Positions 32,479 to 42,486 of a stretch of 64,000 bases of DNA are shown piece after piece; positions within the stretch are counted from its first letter, which is position 1, and the number at the start of each line of letters is the position of its first letter. The notes under the pieces were generated by a model. The model did not search any database. It was given only the letters and a program-made list of their open reading frames with translations, and had not been told where the DNA came from. The position numbers and the translations under genes are program-made. Source of the DNA: Meconema thalassinum (Eukaryota > Arthropoda > Insecta > Orthoptera > Tettigoniidae); NCBI GenBank assembly GCA_946902985.2, contig OX336388.2, positions 365,663,387 to 365,727,386 on the forward strand, in the 5' to 3' direction.

Positions 32479-34404
32479 CCTTCTCATTCTTCTTATTCAT
32501 CGGCAGAGTTCTATTGCGAGGACAGTATGCATTACCCAGGTCGAGATGTTAATTATTGAATCGCACTCGTATAATCGAGTTACTCCCCGAGGTTGATCTC
32601 TGTTTTACAGCGCGTGAAATGGGTTTAGACGACGTATGACAGGGAGATGGCAGGAGGGTTCCTGTCTGTATTAGAAAGACTAAACATATCGCTCTGTACA
32701 AGTTGTCACATTTATTTCATACTCGGTGACACGCGACACTCTCTTCGACAGCGCAATGTTGGTAGCCTTCACAGCGATGAGTGACATAGCTGACAGCTTG
32801 ATAGTTCCCTTTCTGCTCTCTTCACATCACCTCACGTTGACAAGTCCAGGCCAGAACAAGTGTAGATTTCCAGAATGTTAACTGGGTATTTTCTCCTGTA
32901 ATGCATATTATTGCTTAATAAATTTGCTTTCAATGACCGAATTCATTCTGCGAGCAAAACGAAATACAATGGTGGTTGTACACCATGTGCGTGAAAATGT
33001 TCAAAATTACATTCCCAATTACATTTACTCTCTACAGTCTGATAACTGAACCAATCGCTTGGAATCAACGCTTGAAGAACGATTTACAGCACACACATCC
33101 ATGCCGGTTCTCGGAGTCGAGCCTGCAGTCAAGTGCGAGCTCTGTTTTCAACCAATCGTTTCCTCTGAACCATGCAGGTTCGCAAACAGGAATAAGGACT
33201 ACATAAAACACGTGTAGCCTAGTTAACATGGATATAATTAACGCCTGGGAATCTGTGTGTTTGGCGCATATTATCTCGTTATACTGTCACTTAAGAAAAC
33301 AATTCTCATCTACCTGTGATCAGCGTGGACAAAGAATCGACCCGGATATCCAGTGGTTACCATGCCGACAGATTTTCTTCATCTAGGCCTAGGCATTATA
33401 GTTCAGTAGAGACATCTATCTATATGATGCTAAAAGAGCATATTAGTTATACTTCTAGTATTACTGTATTACTGAAATTAAGTACGCCTACATGAACTCG
33501 TAGTGTCCCTTAAGTTTCTAAGAGTCGTTCACATTACTTTCGTTATATTCATATATCGTCTCCGGGTGTCATTTTAAATTTAATTAATCAATGCTACCAA
33601 GATACAATTTTGTAATTAAAAATTTTACCTATTGAATAGGTAAATAAATATTAATATACCTTAAAATCAATAATGTATTGAAACTAATTACAATGTAATA
33701 CCAGATTCGGTTAACTTGTAACCTTCTTCGGTTAACTTGTAACCTTTTCCGGTTACACTAAAAATACAAATATTTAAGTACGAGCATCAATCTAACATTA
33801 GCATTCTACGAAAAAAAGTGATGAAGATTAGAAATAAAGTATTCACTATAATTTCTCTTTCTCAGTAATGGTAGACTAATCTTCAAATATTAAAAATTCT
33901 GTTAAACATATTGTTAATTATAATCGAAAATGCTGTCTTATTAAAATAAATCGTTAAATTATAGAAAACTTTAATGTAAATTTTCTTTCAGATCTGTTAC
34001 AATTGAATTATTATTGACATTTAAGAAAATATATAAAATTATATATTGCTTATGAAAACATATTTTGGAGGTTCTAAAATAGAGAAATATTCTTCTATGG
34101 AGTAGGAAACGGTATTGAAAAGACATTCGAAAGTTATTAAATGTTATTATCGTCATACAAATTGGTCGTTAATTACGACGATTTGTATATTGATGTGGCT
34201 GAAGATGTAGAATCTTGATGAAATGTCCCCTTCAATAAAACGGTAGTTTTGATATTGATGAATATTTGTACCTTCTTTTGAGAATCAAAATGATGTGACT
34301 ATGGATGTATAAATGTTTTTGAAACGTCTTCTTTGTTTTCAAAGATTTTCCTGTCTGTATTTTTGTATAGTTATCTGATGAATTTCATATCAATATATAT
34401 AATA
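32479..34404. other. No gene recognised; possibly low-copy DNA
   Basis: The most featureless stretch of the window. It contains a small tandem of GGTTAACTTGTAACCTT (33708-33757), whose arms GGTTA/TAACC are inverted. Short ORFs (32976-33206, 33971-34156) have no recognised motif. Confidence 0.45.
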
Positions 34405-34520
34405 TGTTCACTAAGGAACAGATATCCTATTTTCTCCTAAATGAGTGGATATAGTCAATACTCTTTGTCCTTATCAAGGAGTAGATTATAACTGAATGTT
34501 CATTGAATTAGAGTTTGCTG
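34405..34520 (+). repeat. Family E 5'-end fragment (E2)
   Basis: The hairpin TGTTC-ACTAAG-GAACA, then ATCCTATTTTCTCCTAAATG, CTCTTTGTCCTTATCAAGGAG and TTATAACTGAATG, parallel the first 90 bp of E1 at 37480-37572. Similarity is lost after about 34520. Confidence 0.65.
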
Positions 34521-34964
34521 CAGTTGCGTTCTTAAGTCCTCAATCAGAAAGGTTTCCCTGGCTAGGACATTTACGTATCGGGATCTGATATAATTATTTT
34601 TATACACTAGAACTTGGAGCCAATTAGTAAGCAAGGATCGACTTCCGCCATGCTTATACATGGAACTGTGCACTCTTATTTACGTCACTGAAAGGTAATC
34701 GGAGCGTGGTCATGGCTAGAAGTTGATCTATTACAAGATTGTAATATGCTTCAGGAGGCCAGGTATTTACAAAGCCACCCGCTCTACCTCAGTAATTTCT
34801 GGTCTGCGATTACAGCTTATTAACACTGCTTACTCTCAGAAAGCGCTATATATTCTGAGGATCTCCTAAGTAACGACGATATGCACAATCTCTGATCGAA
34901 CACCACTGATCAATACGGGTTCAGCCGCCATCAAAATCCAGTTTCGACAGCCCGGACTTTTCAT
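34521..34964. other. No gene recognised
   Basis: Unassigned sequence between an E fragment and repeat D copy 2; nothing supported. Confidence 0.5.
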
Positions 34965-35265
34965 TAAAAATATATTTTCCATTGTAAAATGCACAATATA
35001 ACGCTTAATTTACTGATGCCTGAGTAGTTAAAAAACAATTAATATAAAAGAATTCAAGTAAAAGAAGACTAAATCTAGTAGGTTTGAACCCCAGCCAACC
35101 GTGTGAGAGATCAACATTTTACCATAGAGCCAAACATGTCCATACTATCTCAGAGTTATCAACCGACATAGATACAACGTGTTAGCAACTAATGACTTGA
35201 AATAAACGATTTCTTCACTGCAGTACATCTACATTATAATCCATTTGTTCAGTGGTGTAGGCGTC
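34965..35265 (+). repeat. Repeat D, copy 2 (uninterrupted)
   Basis: It aligns with 6375-6445 joined to 11189-11401, i.e. D copy 1 without the LINE. Shared landmarks: TATATTTTCCATTGT, TATAACGCTTAATTT, GAGTA-TTA-AAACAATWAATATAAAA, AATTCAAG and CGATTTCTTCA. It therefore shows the pre-insertion state of the LINE target. Confidence 0.65.
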
Positions 35266-35299
35266 CTTCCATTGAAGGTCTTTGCATGAGTCGGATGTT

Positions 35300-35933
35300 C
35301 AGTCATAGTATGCAGTGCAGTGCCCTACCCGCACCAGACTGGTGGTGGTGGTCCCTTGCTGTATGGATGAAGTAAACAGAGCGATGGAGTGTTCCTCGAG
35401 TGAAATGGCAGACATATATTAGCAAACGGTAGTAGCATGGTCTCTCCGTTCGCCGGACCTTAATCCATTGGATTTCAGGCTAAGGCGACATTCATAGACA
35501 TTGGTGTATGCCACACCCAACCACAAAGTGCAGATGTTACAAGATAGTGTGACCAATGAGAGTGCCCACATCCGCGACCAGCCAGTTGTGATTGGACGAG
35601 TTTGGCATTTCTTGCAAGGAAGATCCAAAGCATGTGGTAACCATTTGGAGCAAGTTATGTAACGTGCAGATGGTATCCGCGGACAGAAATCATCACATTC
35701 CTGGTTGGTGGTGTTGATGGATGTTTGCCCAACGCGTGTTCTGTTAAACGTGTGTGACAGTCGAGTGTTCATTAGAAGTAGCTGGTAGCATGACGTCCAT
35801 TGTCTGAAGTGTAATTACACAGCACAAGTAAAATGTATTTGTTTCCGGACATATGTTTATAGGAACATTTCTTCTCGTTTTGACCAATACCAACCCCTGT
35901 TACAATATCGGACACTTTTTTCGAAACACCCAG
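35300..35933 (+). pseudogene. Mariner-like transposase C-terminus and right TIR
   Basis: Plus strand: WSLRSPDLNPLDFRLRRH (the SPDLNPLDF block carries the last catalytic region), an in-frame stop, TLVYATPNHKVQMLQDSVTN and RVWHFLQGRSKACGNHLEQV, as in the C-terminal third of DUF4817-type mariner relatives. The following 160 bp, ending ACTTTTTTCGAAACACCCAG (35933), reads inverted as CTGGGTGTTTCGAAAAAAGT, a plausible TIR. The N-terminal two thirds and the left end are missing. Confidence 0.7.
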
Positions 35934-36196
35934 TTTATCTCTCTCTCAATCGGAGCATTGCCCGTGTGACGCGCTGAGAGCGTTGAGACAGCGACAGATA
36001 CAATCCTATCGCTACACAACAGCGAGTTGGTAAGGACTGCACGCTGTCATAGCATTCATGACATTCCATGCTGGCAAGACACCTTTGCTTAGAGAGTTAA
36101 GGTATTCATCGACCCTTCCATTAGTCATTTTCAAGAAAAAATTCGTTTTTTTTATTGTCTCATTCGAAAGTATGTCCTCTCTAGTTTCCATAAATA

Positions 36197-36945
36197 CAGG
36201 GTTATTCAAAATGATTGTCGGGGTTTCAAACATTCATAATACACCGTGCAATTGACGTAGGAATATGAATCTTGTTTTATTGTGTACTGTAAATCATAAA
36301 GTTATTTTACACACATTACAAATGCTCACTGAAAACTAGCCTGTCACGACAACCATCATCTTCTTCATAACGTTCTTGCTGTACCATGCAAAAATTCGAA
36401 CGTAGGGAGGGCTTAGAGCTTTACGCTATTGTAGGCGATATGGCTTTACTTTCAAGCACCTTCGTAACAGACGCCATACGGTGGAGTGACATGCAGTTCT
36501 CTGCTGCCTTTTGCAGTCGATTTCTTAGGACTACGGAGATAAACGTCCCTGATCCGATTCACTTCCGTTTCTGACACAGTGGAACGCCTACTGCTTTTCC
36601 CTTTACCCAAACAACCTGTATCCACAAATTGCGCGTAACATCTGCGAATCGAGTTGTAGGAGGGAGGGTCTTTCCCGTATTTCGTTTGTAAATGGCGTTG
36701 GACTATGGTAACGGACCGGTGTTGATGATATTCAAGAGCACAAAACGCCTTCTCCTTATAGCTGACCACCATTTTATTACACACTGCTCTTACTGCCATC
36801 TGGTAGTAATTGATGTCACTAAAGTCGACGCAGGACAAATCTTTGAAGTTTTGCCTAACCGTCACTGCAACAATAGCAATGGTATGTTTTCGATTTTTTA
36901 AATTAAAAAATCACGAAACCCCGACAATCATTTTGAATAACCCTG
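36197..36945 (-). mobile_element. Mariner-like TIR element encoding only an HTH domain (copy M2)
   Basis: TIRs of 31 identical bp begin CAGGGTTATTCAAAATGATT at both tips. TA lies outside both (36195-36196, 36946-36947). It is 749 bp with a minus-strand HTH ORF. TIR sequence and protein differ from M1, so this is a different family reduced in the same way. A fragment resembling RLVFS near 36340 suggests the deletion began close to the first catalytic Asp. Confidence 0.85.
36452..36865 (-). CDS. HTH (DUF4817-type) protein of element M2
   Basis: 137 residues. From about residue 36: YKEKAFCALEYHQHRSVTIV, QRHLQTKYGKDPPSYNSIRR, CYAQFVDTGCLGKGKSSRR, STVSETEVNRIRDVYLRSPK and KSTAKGSRELHVTPP. This is the same double HTH arrangement as in M1, but clearly another family. 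The frame fails after VTPP (a frameshift would restore TVWRLLRR). The first 35 residues are not conserved, so the real start may be the internal MVVSYKEK methionine. It could bind DNA but lacks any catalytic domain. Confidence 0.7.
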   Translation of the reverse strand: MTVRQNFKDLSCVDFSDINYYQMAVRAVCNKMVVSYKEKAFCALEYHQHRSVTIVQRHLQTKYGKDPPSYNSIRRCYAQFVDTGCLGKGKSSRRSTVSETEVNRIRDVYLRSPKKSTAKGSRELHVTPPYGVCYEGA

Positions 36946-37476
36946 TATATAGTTTATACTAGTTTTATTGTTGTTTAGCTCACTTATATTCACTTTAATG
37001 ATCGGTGTGCGCGCTTTTCAGCAGCTGTCACTTTGACGCATAGGTGCAGCAGATAAAGCATACATTAATCTGGCTTTGAATCAGCCTACTCCAGAACTAA
37101 AACATTGTAGGAGGTACTCAGGGGTCGGACAATGCAGAAGATTGACCTATAATCCAAAGAAAAGGCAGTTTTTAGGAGTTGAAAAGCAAGACTCTTTACT
37201 CTAAATGTGTACCTCACATTTAAGTTACGATTTCTCTCATTTCATTTTTTCCAATATTTGTTTTGACTTGGGCAGTTAAAATGTCCTCTTAGAATGCAGA
37301 TATTAGTTTCATTTAAAAACTAAAATATATACAAATAATGCAGCTATGCTGTAAAGCAGAATGATGCTCTTAAATTGAAAAATAGGGGTCGCGCCCCCTA
37401 CAAATCATTTATTTTTCTATCAAAATAACGTAAATTGTATAACAAAGCTAATATATTTTTCTCAATCAAAGATACA
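36946..37476. other. No gene recognised
   Basis: AT-rich unassigned sequence between M2 and E1. Confidence 0.5.
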
Positions 37477-37870
37477 ACAAGATGTTCAGTAAAGAACATA
37501 TAGCCTACTTTCTCCTAAATGCATGGGTATTGTTATAACTCTTTGTCCTTTTCAAGGAGTATGATTGAATGTTGGTTGTAGTAGCTTGTTGAAATACAAC
37601 GTGCTATAGGGATATTAAACATGAATATGAGGTGCCCTTTGCTAGTGCTACCTCTGTACCAAATTTCGTTCAATTCGGTTTCACCGTGTTTGAATTGATA
37701 GGGGGAATCGATTTGCACACATACTTGGCCACCATCTGCAAACTATTGGGCTGATATTCTTGCAGTTTGGTCTGAATATGTTTCCCACATAAAGATATGG
37801 TGTTGCAAAATTTGGTAGAGACTAGATTATTAGGTTGGTCATAATTACATTTTAGCTTTTAACATTTGGG

Positions 37871-39170
37871 TGGCCGCGATTACGTTTCCGTCAAGATAGC
37901 GGTGATATAAAACATGACACTGAGGTGCCCTTGGCTAGTGCTACCTCTGTACCAAATTTCGTTCCATTCGGTTTCACCGTGTTCGAATTGATAAGGGGAG
38001 ACGATTTTCACACAAAGATGGCCGCCATCCGCAAAATATTAGGCTGATGACCTATTAGTTTGGTCAAAGGATGCTCCCTCCATAAAGGTATGTTGTTGCT
38101 AAATTTGCTAGAGATCGGATGATTAGGCTAATCGTAATTTGATTTAAGCTTTGAACATTTGTGTGGCCGCCATTACGTTTCTGTCAATATGGCGGTGATA
38201 TAAATCATGACACTGAGATGCCCTTTGCTAGTGCTATCTCTGTACCAAATTTCGTTCCATTCGGTTCCACCGTGTTCGAATTAATAGGGGGAATCAATTT
38301 TGACATAAAGATGGCCGCCACCCACAAACTATTAGGCTAATAACCTATTAGATTGGTCAAAGGATGCTCCCTCTATAAAGGTATTTAGTTGCAAAATTTG
38401 GTAGAGATCGGATGATTAGGTTAATCGTAATTTGATTTAAGCTTTGAACATTCGTGTGGCCGCCATTACGTTTCTGTCAAGATGGCGGCGATATAAAACA
38501 TGACACTGAGGTGCCCTTTGCTAGTGCTACCTCTGTACCAAATTTCGTTCCATTTGGTTTCACCGTGTTTGAATTAATAGGGGGAATTGATTTTCACACA
38601 AAGATGGCCGCCATCCGCAAACTATTAGGCTAATGACCTAGTTATTTGGTCAATGGATGCCTCCTCTATAAAGGTATGTTGTTGCAAAATTTGGTAGAGA
38701 TCGGATGATTAGGTTAATCGTAATTTGATTTAAGCTTTGAACATTTGTGTGGCCGCCATTACGTTTCCGTCAAGATGGCGGCGATATAAAACATGACACT
38801 GAGGTGCCTTTCGTTAGTACTGCCTCTGTACAAAATTTCGTTCCATTCGGTTGCATCGTGTTCGAATTAACAGAGGGAATCGATTTTCACACAAAGATGG
38901 CCGCCATCCGCAAAGTATTACGCTGATGACTTATTAGTTTGGTCAAAGGATGCTCCCCCCATAAAGGTATGTTGATGCAAAATTTGGTAGAGATCGGATG
39001 ATTAGGTTAGTCGTAATTTGATTTAAGCTTTGAACATTTGTGTGGCCGCCATTACGTTTCCGTCAAGATGGCGGCGATATAAAACATGACACTGAGGTGT
39101 CCTTTGCTAGTGCTACCTTTGTACCAAATTTCGTTCAATTCGCATTCACCGTGTTCGAATTGATAAGGGG
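37871..39170 (+). repeat. 293-bp tandem array inside E1
   Basis: TGGCCGC starts units at 37871, 38164, 38457, 38750 and 39043, a constant 293-bp step. Each unit holds GCCGCCATTACG, then GATGGCGGCGAT, GACACTGAGGTGCCCTTTGC, CCAAATTTCGTTCCATTCGG, GATGGCCGCCATCC and TTTGGTAGAGATCGGATG. A diverged earlier unit lies upstream from about 37590. Confidence 0.95.
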
Positions 39171-39185
39171 GGACAGACATTCAGA

Positions 39186-39292
39186 GTACACACACTCACA
39201 CACACACACACAGACACACACACACACAGACTCACACACACACACACACACACACAGACTCACACACATACATACACACAGACAGACACACT
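39186..39292. repeat. (CA)n microsatellite of E1
   Basis: A CACA/CAGA tract upstream of the terminal hairpin, the same position as in families A and B. Confidence 0.9.
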
Positions 39293-39360
39293 TTTTTCGC
39301 CCTGTGTTGATCTCATAAGTCTACTTTCATTTTTTGCAAAAATCGAAAGTAGGCTAAAAA

Positions 39361-39835
39361 TGATTCAGCTATACAACATTCTGAACATACAGCAGATCAA
39401 TTTGCGACAACAATGTCTCAATTAAAATGAAAAAGAGCAAAGATATCGCGTCCTAAAAATGCACGTTATTTTTGTGATTATCTGTAAAAAAATAAATTAT
39501 TTAACTTTTCTTCTTTGGCAAAAATCCACTAGTTTATATAGTTGGAATCAGTGATATCAGTTTCAAGAAAAAAAAGATAACTTGTAATGAAATGAGTACC
39601 TTAAGACTAGTGGTGAAGTACTGTATCCCGTGAACATGGTTAGATATTGAACAAAACACCGAATTTTCCTAGTGAAAACTTATCTTCACACGAGGAAGTT
39701 CTACAGTAAATGTGATTTTACGTTTCAGAGCCATGTGAATTTCAGTTGTGGGGAAACCTCAAATAAAAGGTATACAGAAACAATCCGCGTATTCTGGAGG
39801 CTCTCGAGAATGAAATAACTGCACTGATGCGCAAT
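39361..39835 (+). repeat. Unassigned DNA with inverted copy of family G
   Basis: 39605-39712 and 39780-39835 are the inverted counterparts of 28020-28150 and about 26460-26535. No ORF with motifs. Confidence 0.55.
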
Positions 39836-39848
39836 ATCAGTGGGGATG

Positions 39849-40669
39849 GGCGGCTTCGGTGGCGTAGTTGGTAGCATGCTGAGCTTCTATACCCAAAATC
39901 ATGGGTTCAAACGCGGCCGAAGTCATTGGATTATTTAAGAACGATAAAAATCCCTCAGTGCCTTCTTTCGGAAGGGAAGTAAATCCTGCGGGGCCATGTC
40001 ATATATTTATGGCATGTAAAAGAACCTTCCAAAGCGAAGCAAAGCAAATCCAACTCCATACAGGCCCTGGGAGTAGTGGAAGGTAGAGACTTCAACTTTT
40101 TATGACATCGGCACTAGATGGGATGGAGTTGTCAGCTCCACGCCCAGCCATCTTAGCTCCGAGGAATTACCCTGATTCTCATTCCTAGTGTAGGCTGAGT
40201 GAACCCCAGGGCTATTTGCGTTTCCGAAAGTGGTACCGTAGTTTTGTTTCTAAAATCCACTACCTGGTTGGGGACCGAAACCATTCCGTTTCAGTTGGAA
40301 TCTCAGCGTCTCTACCGACTGCACCACGCAGCCCCAAAAGAACCTTCCACTATCTACAATTGTGTGAAGCTAAATTTGAAGGTGAGATTGGATTAACGCT
40401 CTATAAGTTCCAACGCTCGCCACCAGGTGCCAGTAGAGGAGGCACTTAGTAGCCAAGTTCACAGCTAGGTGTCGTTGACGGTAGCATTTGGTAGCAAAGT
40501 TGGAACTACTTGAAATTGATCGTCTGCAGTCTTTACCTGAATTACAGATGACACACATTACAGCCATCACAATTAACACCAGTTATCAGACAGATTCTAT
40601 ACACACCCAAAGTCCACGGGGCTACATGACCGCGTTGTCGCAGCCCCTAAACTGAGGAACCAACCAACC
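39849..40669 (+). mobile_element. SINE S1 with another SINE inside
   Basis: Head TTCGGTGGCGTAGTTGG, B box GGTTCAAACGCGG, conserved tail and AACCAACCA end. Target duplication ATCAGTGGGGATG / ATCAGTGAGGATG (39836-39848, 40670-40682) with one mismatch. After removing the nested SINE and one duplication copy, about 503 bp remain, the same as 22141-22646. Confidence 0.85.
40031..40335 (-). mobile_element. SINE S6 nested in S1
   Basis: Minus strand: GGGGCTGCGTGGTGCAGTCG then GTAGAGACGCTGAGATTCC, a tRNA-like head. The distal end has TTGCTTTGCTTCGCTTT. A perfect 13-bp duplication AAAAGAACCTTCC (40018-40030, 40336-40348) is itself S1 sequence. The overlapping plus ORFs 40199-40449 are chance. Confidence 0.85.
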
Positions 40670-40682
40670 ATCAGTGAGGATG

Positions 40683-40767
40683 AATTGCAGCGAGTGTACT
40701 AAAACTTGCATTGTGTGCTTAGAAAATGAAAGAGAAGCATTTCCAGCAACTACTCGGAAATTCGTGG
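40683..40767 (+). repeat. Family G fragment
   Basis: Continues the family G copy of 39780-39848 after S1; matches 26360-26450 inverted (GCATTTCCAGCAACTACTC). Confidence 0.6.
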
Positions 40768-40906
40768 CGTCGGAGGCGTAGTTGGTAGCAAGCTGAGCTT
40801 CTATGCCCACGATTGTGGGTTCAAACCCAGTCGAAGTCGTCGGATTTTTTAAGAGCGTTAAAAATCCCTCAGTATGCCTTCCTACGGAGGGGAAGTAAGG
40901 CCGGCG

Positions 40907-41683
40907 CACAGTGGGTCAAAATCGAAATCTAGGAGGACAAAATTATTTATTTTCATAATTAAAAAATCAAAATGTATTACTTCTACAGCATTCTCATACA
41001 ATTGCCGCTCAATATTCTGGGATATAAACGCATCTTAGTGTAAATCTGTCACCTCTGTTCGAACAGTCTGAAATGGAGGGTGAATGTAATTGGCTGTTGT
41101 TTGGTTGTCTTTGTGGTTAGTGTGATGCTTTAAGATGGAACATGCAGCTGAAGGTATGATCTTTGTAACGTGTTTCATTTATTAATGGGCGTAATTGTTA
41201 CGTAATTTTAGCTATGTTTGCATTATATTTTCACTTAGATTTTTTGTATGCCGCGTTACTCCGCGTCACTTTCTACTTAATGTTAAAATATAGATAAAGT
41301 CTTGTAGTTTAAGCCTGTTATAAGATTTTTGCATCTTTTTGCAACTTACTTAGTTATTGTAGGTTTTAGAAGATGCCGCGCATCCAGTTCTCAGACGTTT
41401 ACAAATGTTTGAAGCACTGGGTTCGACGAATATGTCAAGAGTGGAACTTTGGGACTTTGTTAAAAGTAAATTAGGGATAGAAAATTGTTCTGAAGAGATA
41501 ACTGAATGCTCTATCCAACTTCTAGTCATAGACAATTTCTTGCATGTGTAGACGAGCTTAAAAAGATCTTAACTGATGTTTATTATGAAGTAAACAAATT
41601 ATATACGTTGCTTTCACTCTAAATTCATGACTAAAACGTAAAAATAATATTGTCCCCATAGATTTCGATTTTGACCCACTGTG
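40907..41683. mobile_element. Non-autonomous Transib-type element with RSS-like ends
   Basis: TIRs start CACAGTGGGTCAAAATCGAA at both tips, perfect for 25 bp and recognisable to about 42 bp. The 5-bp duplication CGGCG (40902-40906, 41684-41688) is verified by intact S1 copies, which read AAGGCCGGCGGTCCC. A GC-rich 5-bp duplication with CACWRTG-type termini is diagnostic of Transib, the superfamily from which RAG1 derives. Each end has heptamer CACAGTG, a 23-bp spacer, and an ACAA-rich nonamer (ACAAAATTA at 40937; ACAATATTA inverted at 41645). It is 777 bp with no recognisable transposase. Confidence 0.85.
41135..41551 (+). CDS. Possible two-exon 66-residue ORF inside the Transib
   Basis: ATG at 41135 opens MEHAAE and meets a donor-like AG|GTATGA at 41153/41154. 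A T-rich stretch ends in TTTTAG at 41369, after which the frame continues in phase: EDAAHPVLRRLQMFEALGST and then VELWDFVKSKLGIENCSEEI, to a TAG at 41549-41551. Exon sizes of 19 and 182 nt give 67 codons including stop. I do not recognise the protein. It may be the start of a Transib transposase gene or a captured host exon. The intron is inferred from phase and splice-like signals only. Confidence 0.35.
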
Positions 41684-41978
41684 CGGCGGTCCCATGTCAT
41701 AGATTTATGGCATGTTAAAGAACCTTCCACTAATTACACCTGTGTGAAGCTAAATTATATATAGGTTAAGAATATAAACAACGCTCTTAGGTTCCTACGT
41801 TCGTTGCTAGGAGCCGACTGTGGTGGCGTCTAGTAACTAAGTTCTGAACTAGTAGTCGTTGATGGTGGCGTTTGGCGAAAAAGTAGAAACTATTTGAAAA
41901 ATTCAATGTCTGCAGTCCTTACTCGAAATAAAAAACAGATAACACACACTAATTCATTTAAGTTATGATGATTATATT

Positions 41979-42108
41979 GGTTGGTTCGTTCTTAAGTTTA
42001 GGGGCTGCGAAAACGCGGTCATGTAGCCCCGTGTACTTTGGCGTGTGTAGAATCTGTCTGATAACCGGTGTTATTGTGATGACAGTATTAGTGTGTGTTA
42101 TCTGGTTT
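41979..42108 (-). mobile_element. Inverted 3' tail of a SINE S1
   Basis: Plus strand reads GGTTGGTTCGTTCTTAAG, GGTCATGTAGCCCCGTGTAC and ACCGGTGTTATTGTGATGAC, the reverse of the S1 tail. It faces the tail-less S1 ending at 41952 and abuts repeat C. Confidence 0.75.
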
Positions 42109-42109
42109 A

Positions 42110-42486
42110 GGTAGATTTCATTAGAAAGCTAACTATTGCAATGGGTCCCATGTTTCGACTTCCGGAAAATTTCGATATATCTTCGCGTTTCACATCCCCC
42201 AGACCCCAAAACCACCGTCAGTTCAAAAGTTTATATATAATTTATGTATGTATTTGTGTGTATATATATGCATATCAGTTTCTTGTGGACACGATAACTA
42301 CCGTACTTTTACACCAATCAATTTGAATTTTTTACCGAATATGTATACCTATAAAATCTCGTTCGAGTTAGTTACTGGGCTAAATCGGTTGAAGGGGGTG
42401 AAAATGGGGAGGCTTTTTTCGAAAAAGTGAAATATTGCTATAACTCTCTTAATATGTGAAATATCGAATCCGTTCAACGTTCATAC
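42110..42486 (+). repeat. Repeat C, copy 1, left part
   Basis: AGGTAGATTTCATTAGAAAG ... GAATCCGTTCAACGTTCATAC, parallel to 60952-61382. The LTR retrotransposon splits it; the remainder lies at 58340-58690. Confidence 0.85.

Larger units (their letters stand above)
37477..39360 (+). mobile_element. Family E non-coding element (Helentron/HINE-like), copy E1
   Basis: 5': ACAAGATGTTCAGTAAAGAACA (hairpin TGTTC/GAACA), then AGCCTACTTTC (37502-37512). 3': a (CA)n tract (39186-39292), TGATCTCATAAGTCTACTTTC, a loop, GAAAGTAGGCT (39345-39355), AAAAA. The 5' motif and 3' tip are exact 11-bp inverted complements. The body is a 293-bp tandem array. The short ORF 39040-39318 is microsatellite translation. 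Confidence 0.85.
40768..41952 (+). mobile_element. SINE S1 split by a Transib, 3' tail missing
   Basis: Head at 40768 (GGAGGCGTAGTTGG, B box GGTTCAAACCC). The body is interrupted at GGCCGGCG by 40907-41683 and resumes at CGGCGGTCCCATGTC. It runs to AACAGATAACACACACTAAT and stops before the conserved tail. Confidence 0.8.

Noticed and set aside
39040..39318. Plus-strand ORF ending in His/Thr repeats
   Set aside because: Translation of the (CA)n tract of element E1.
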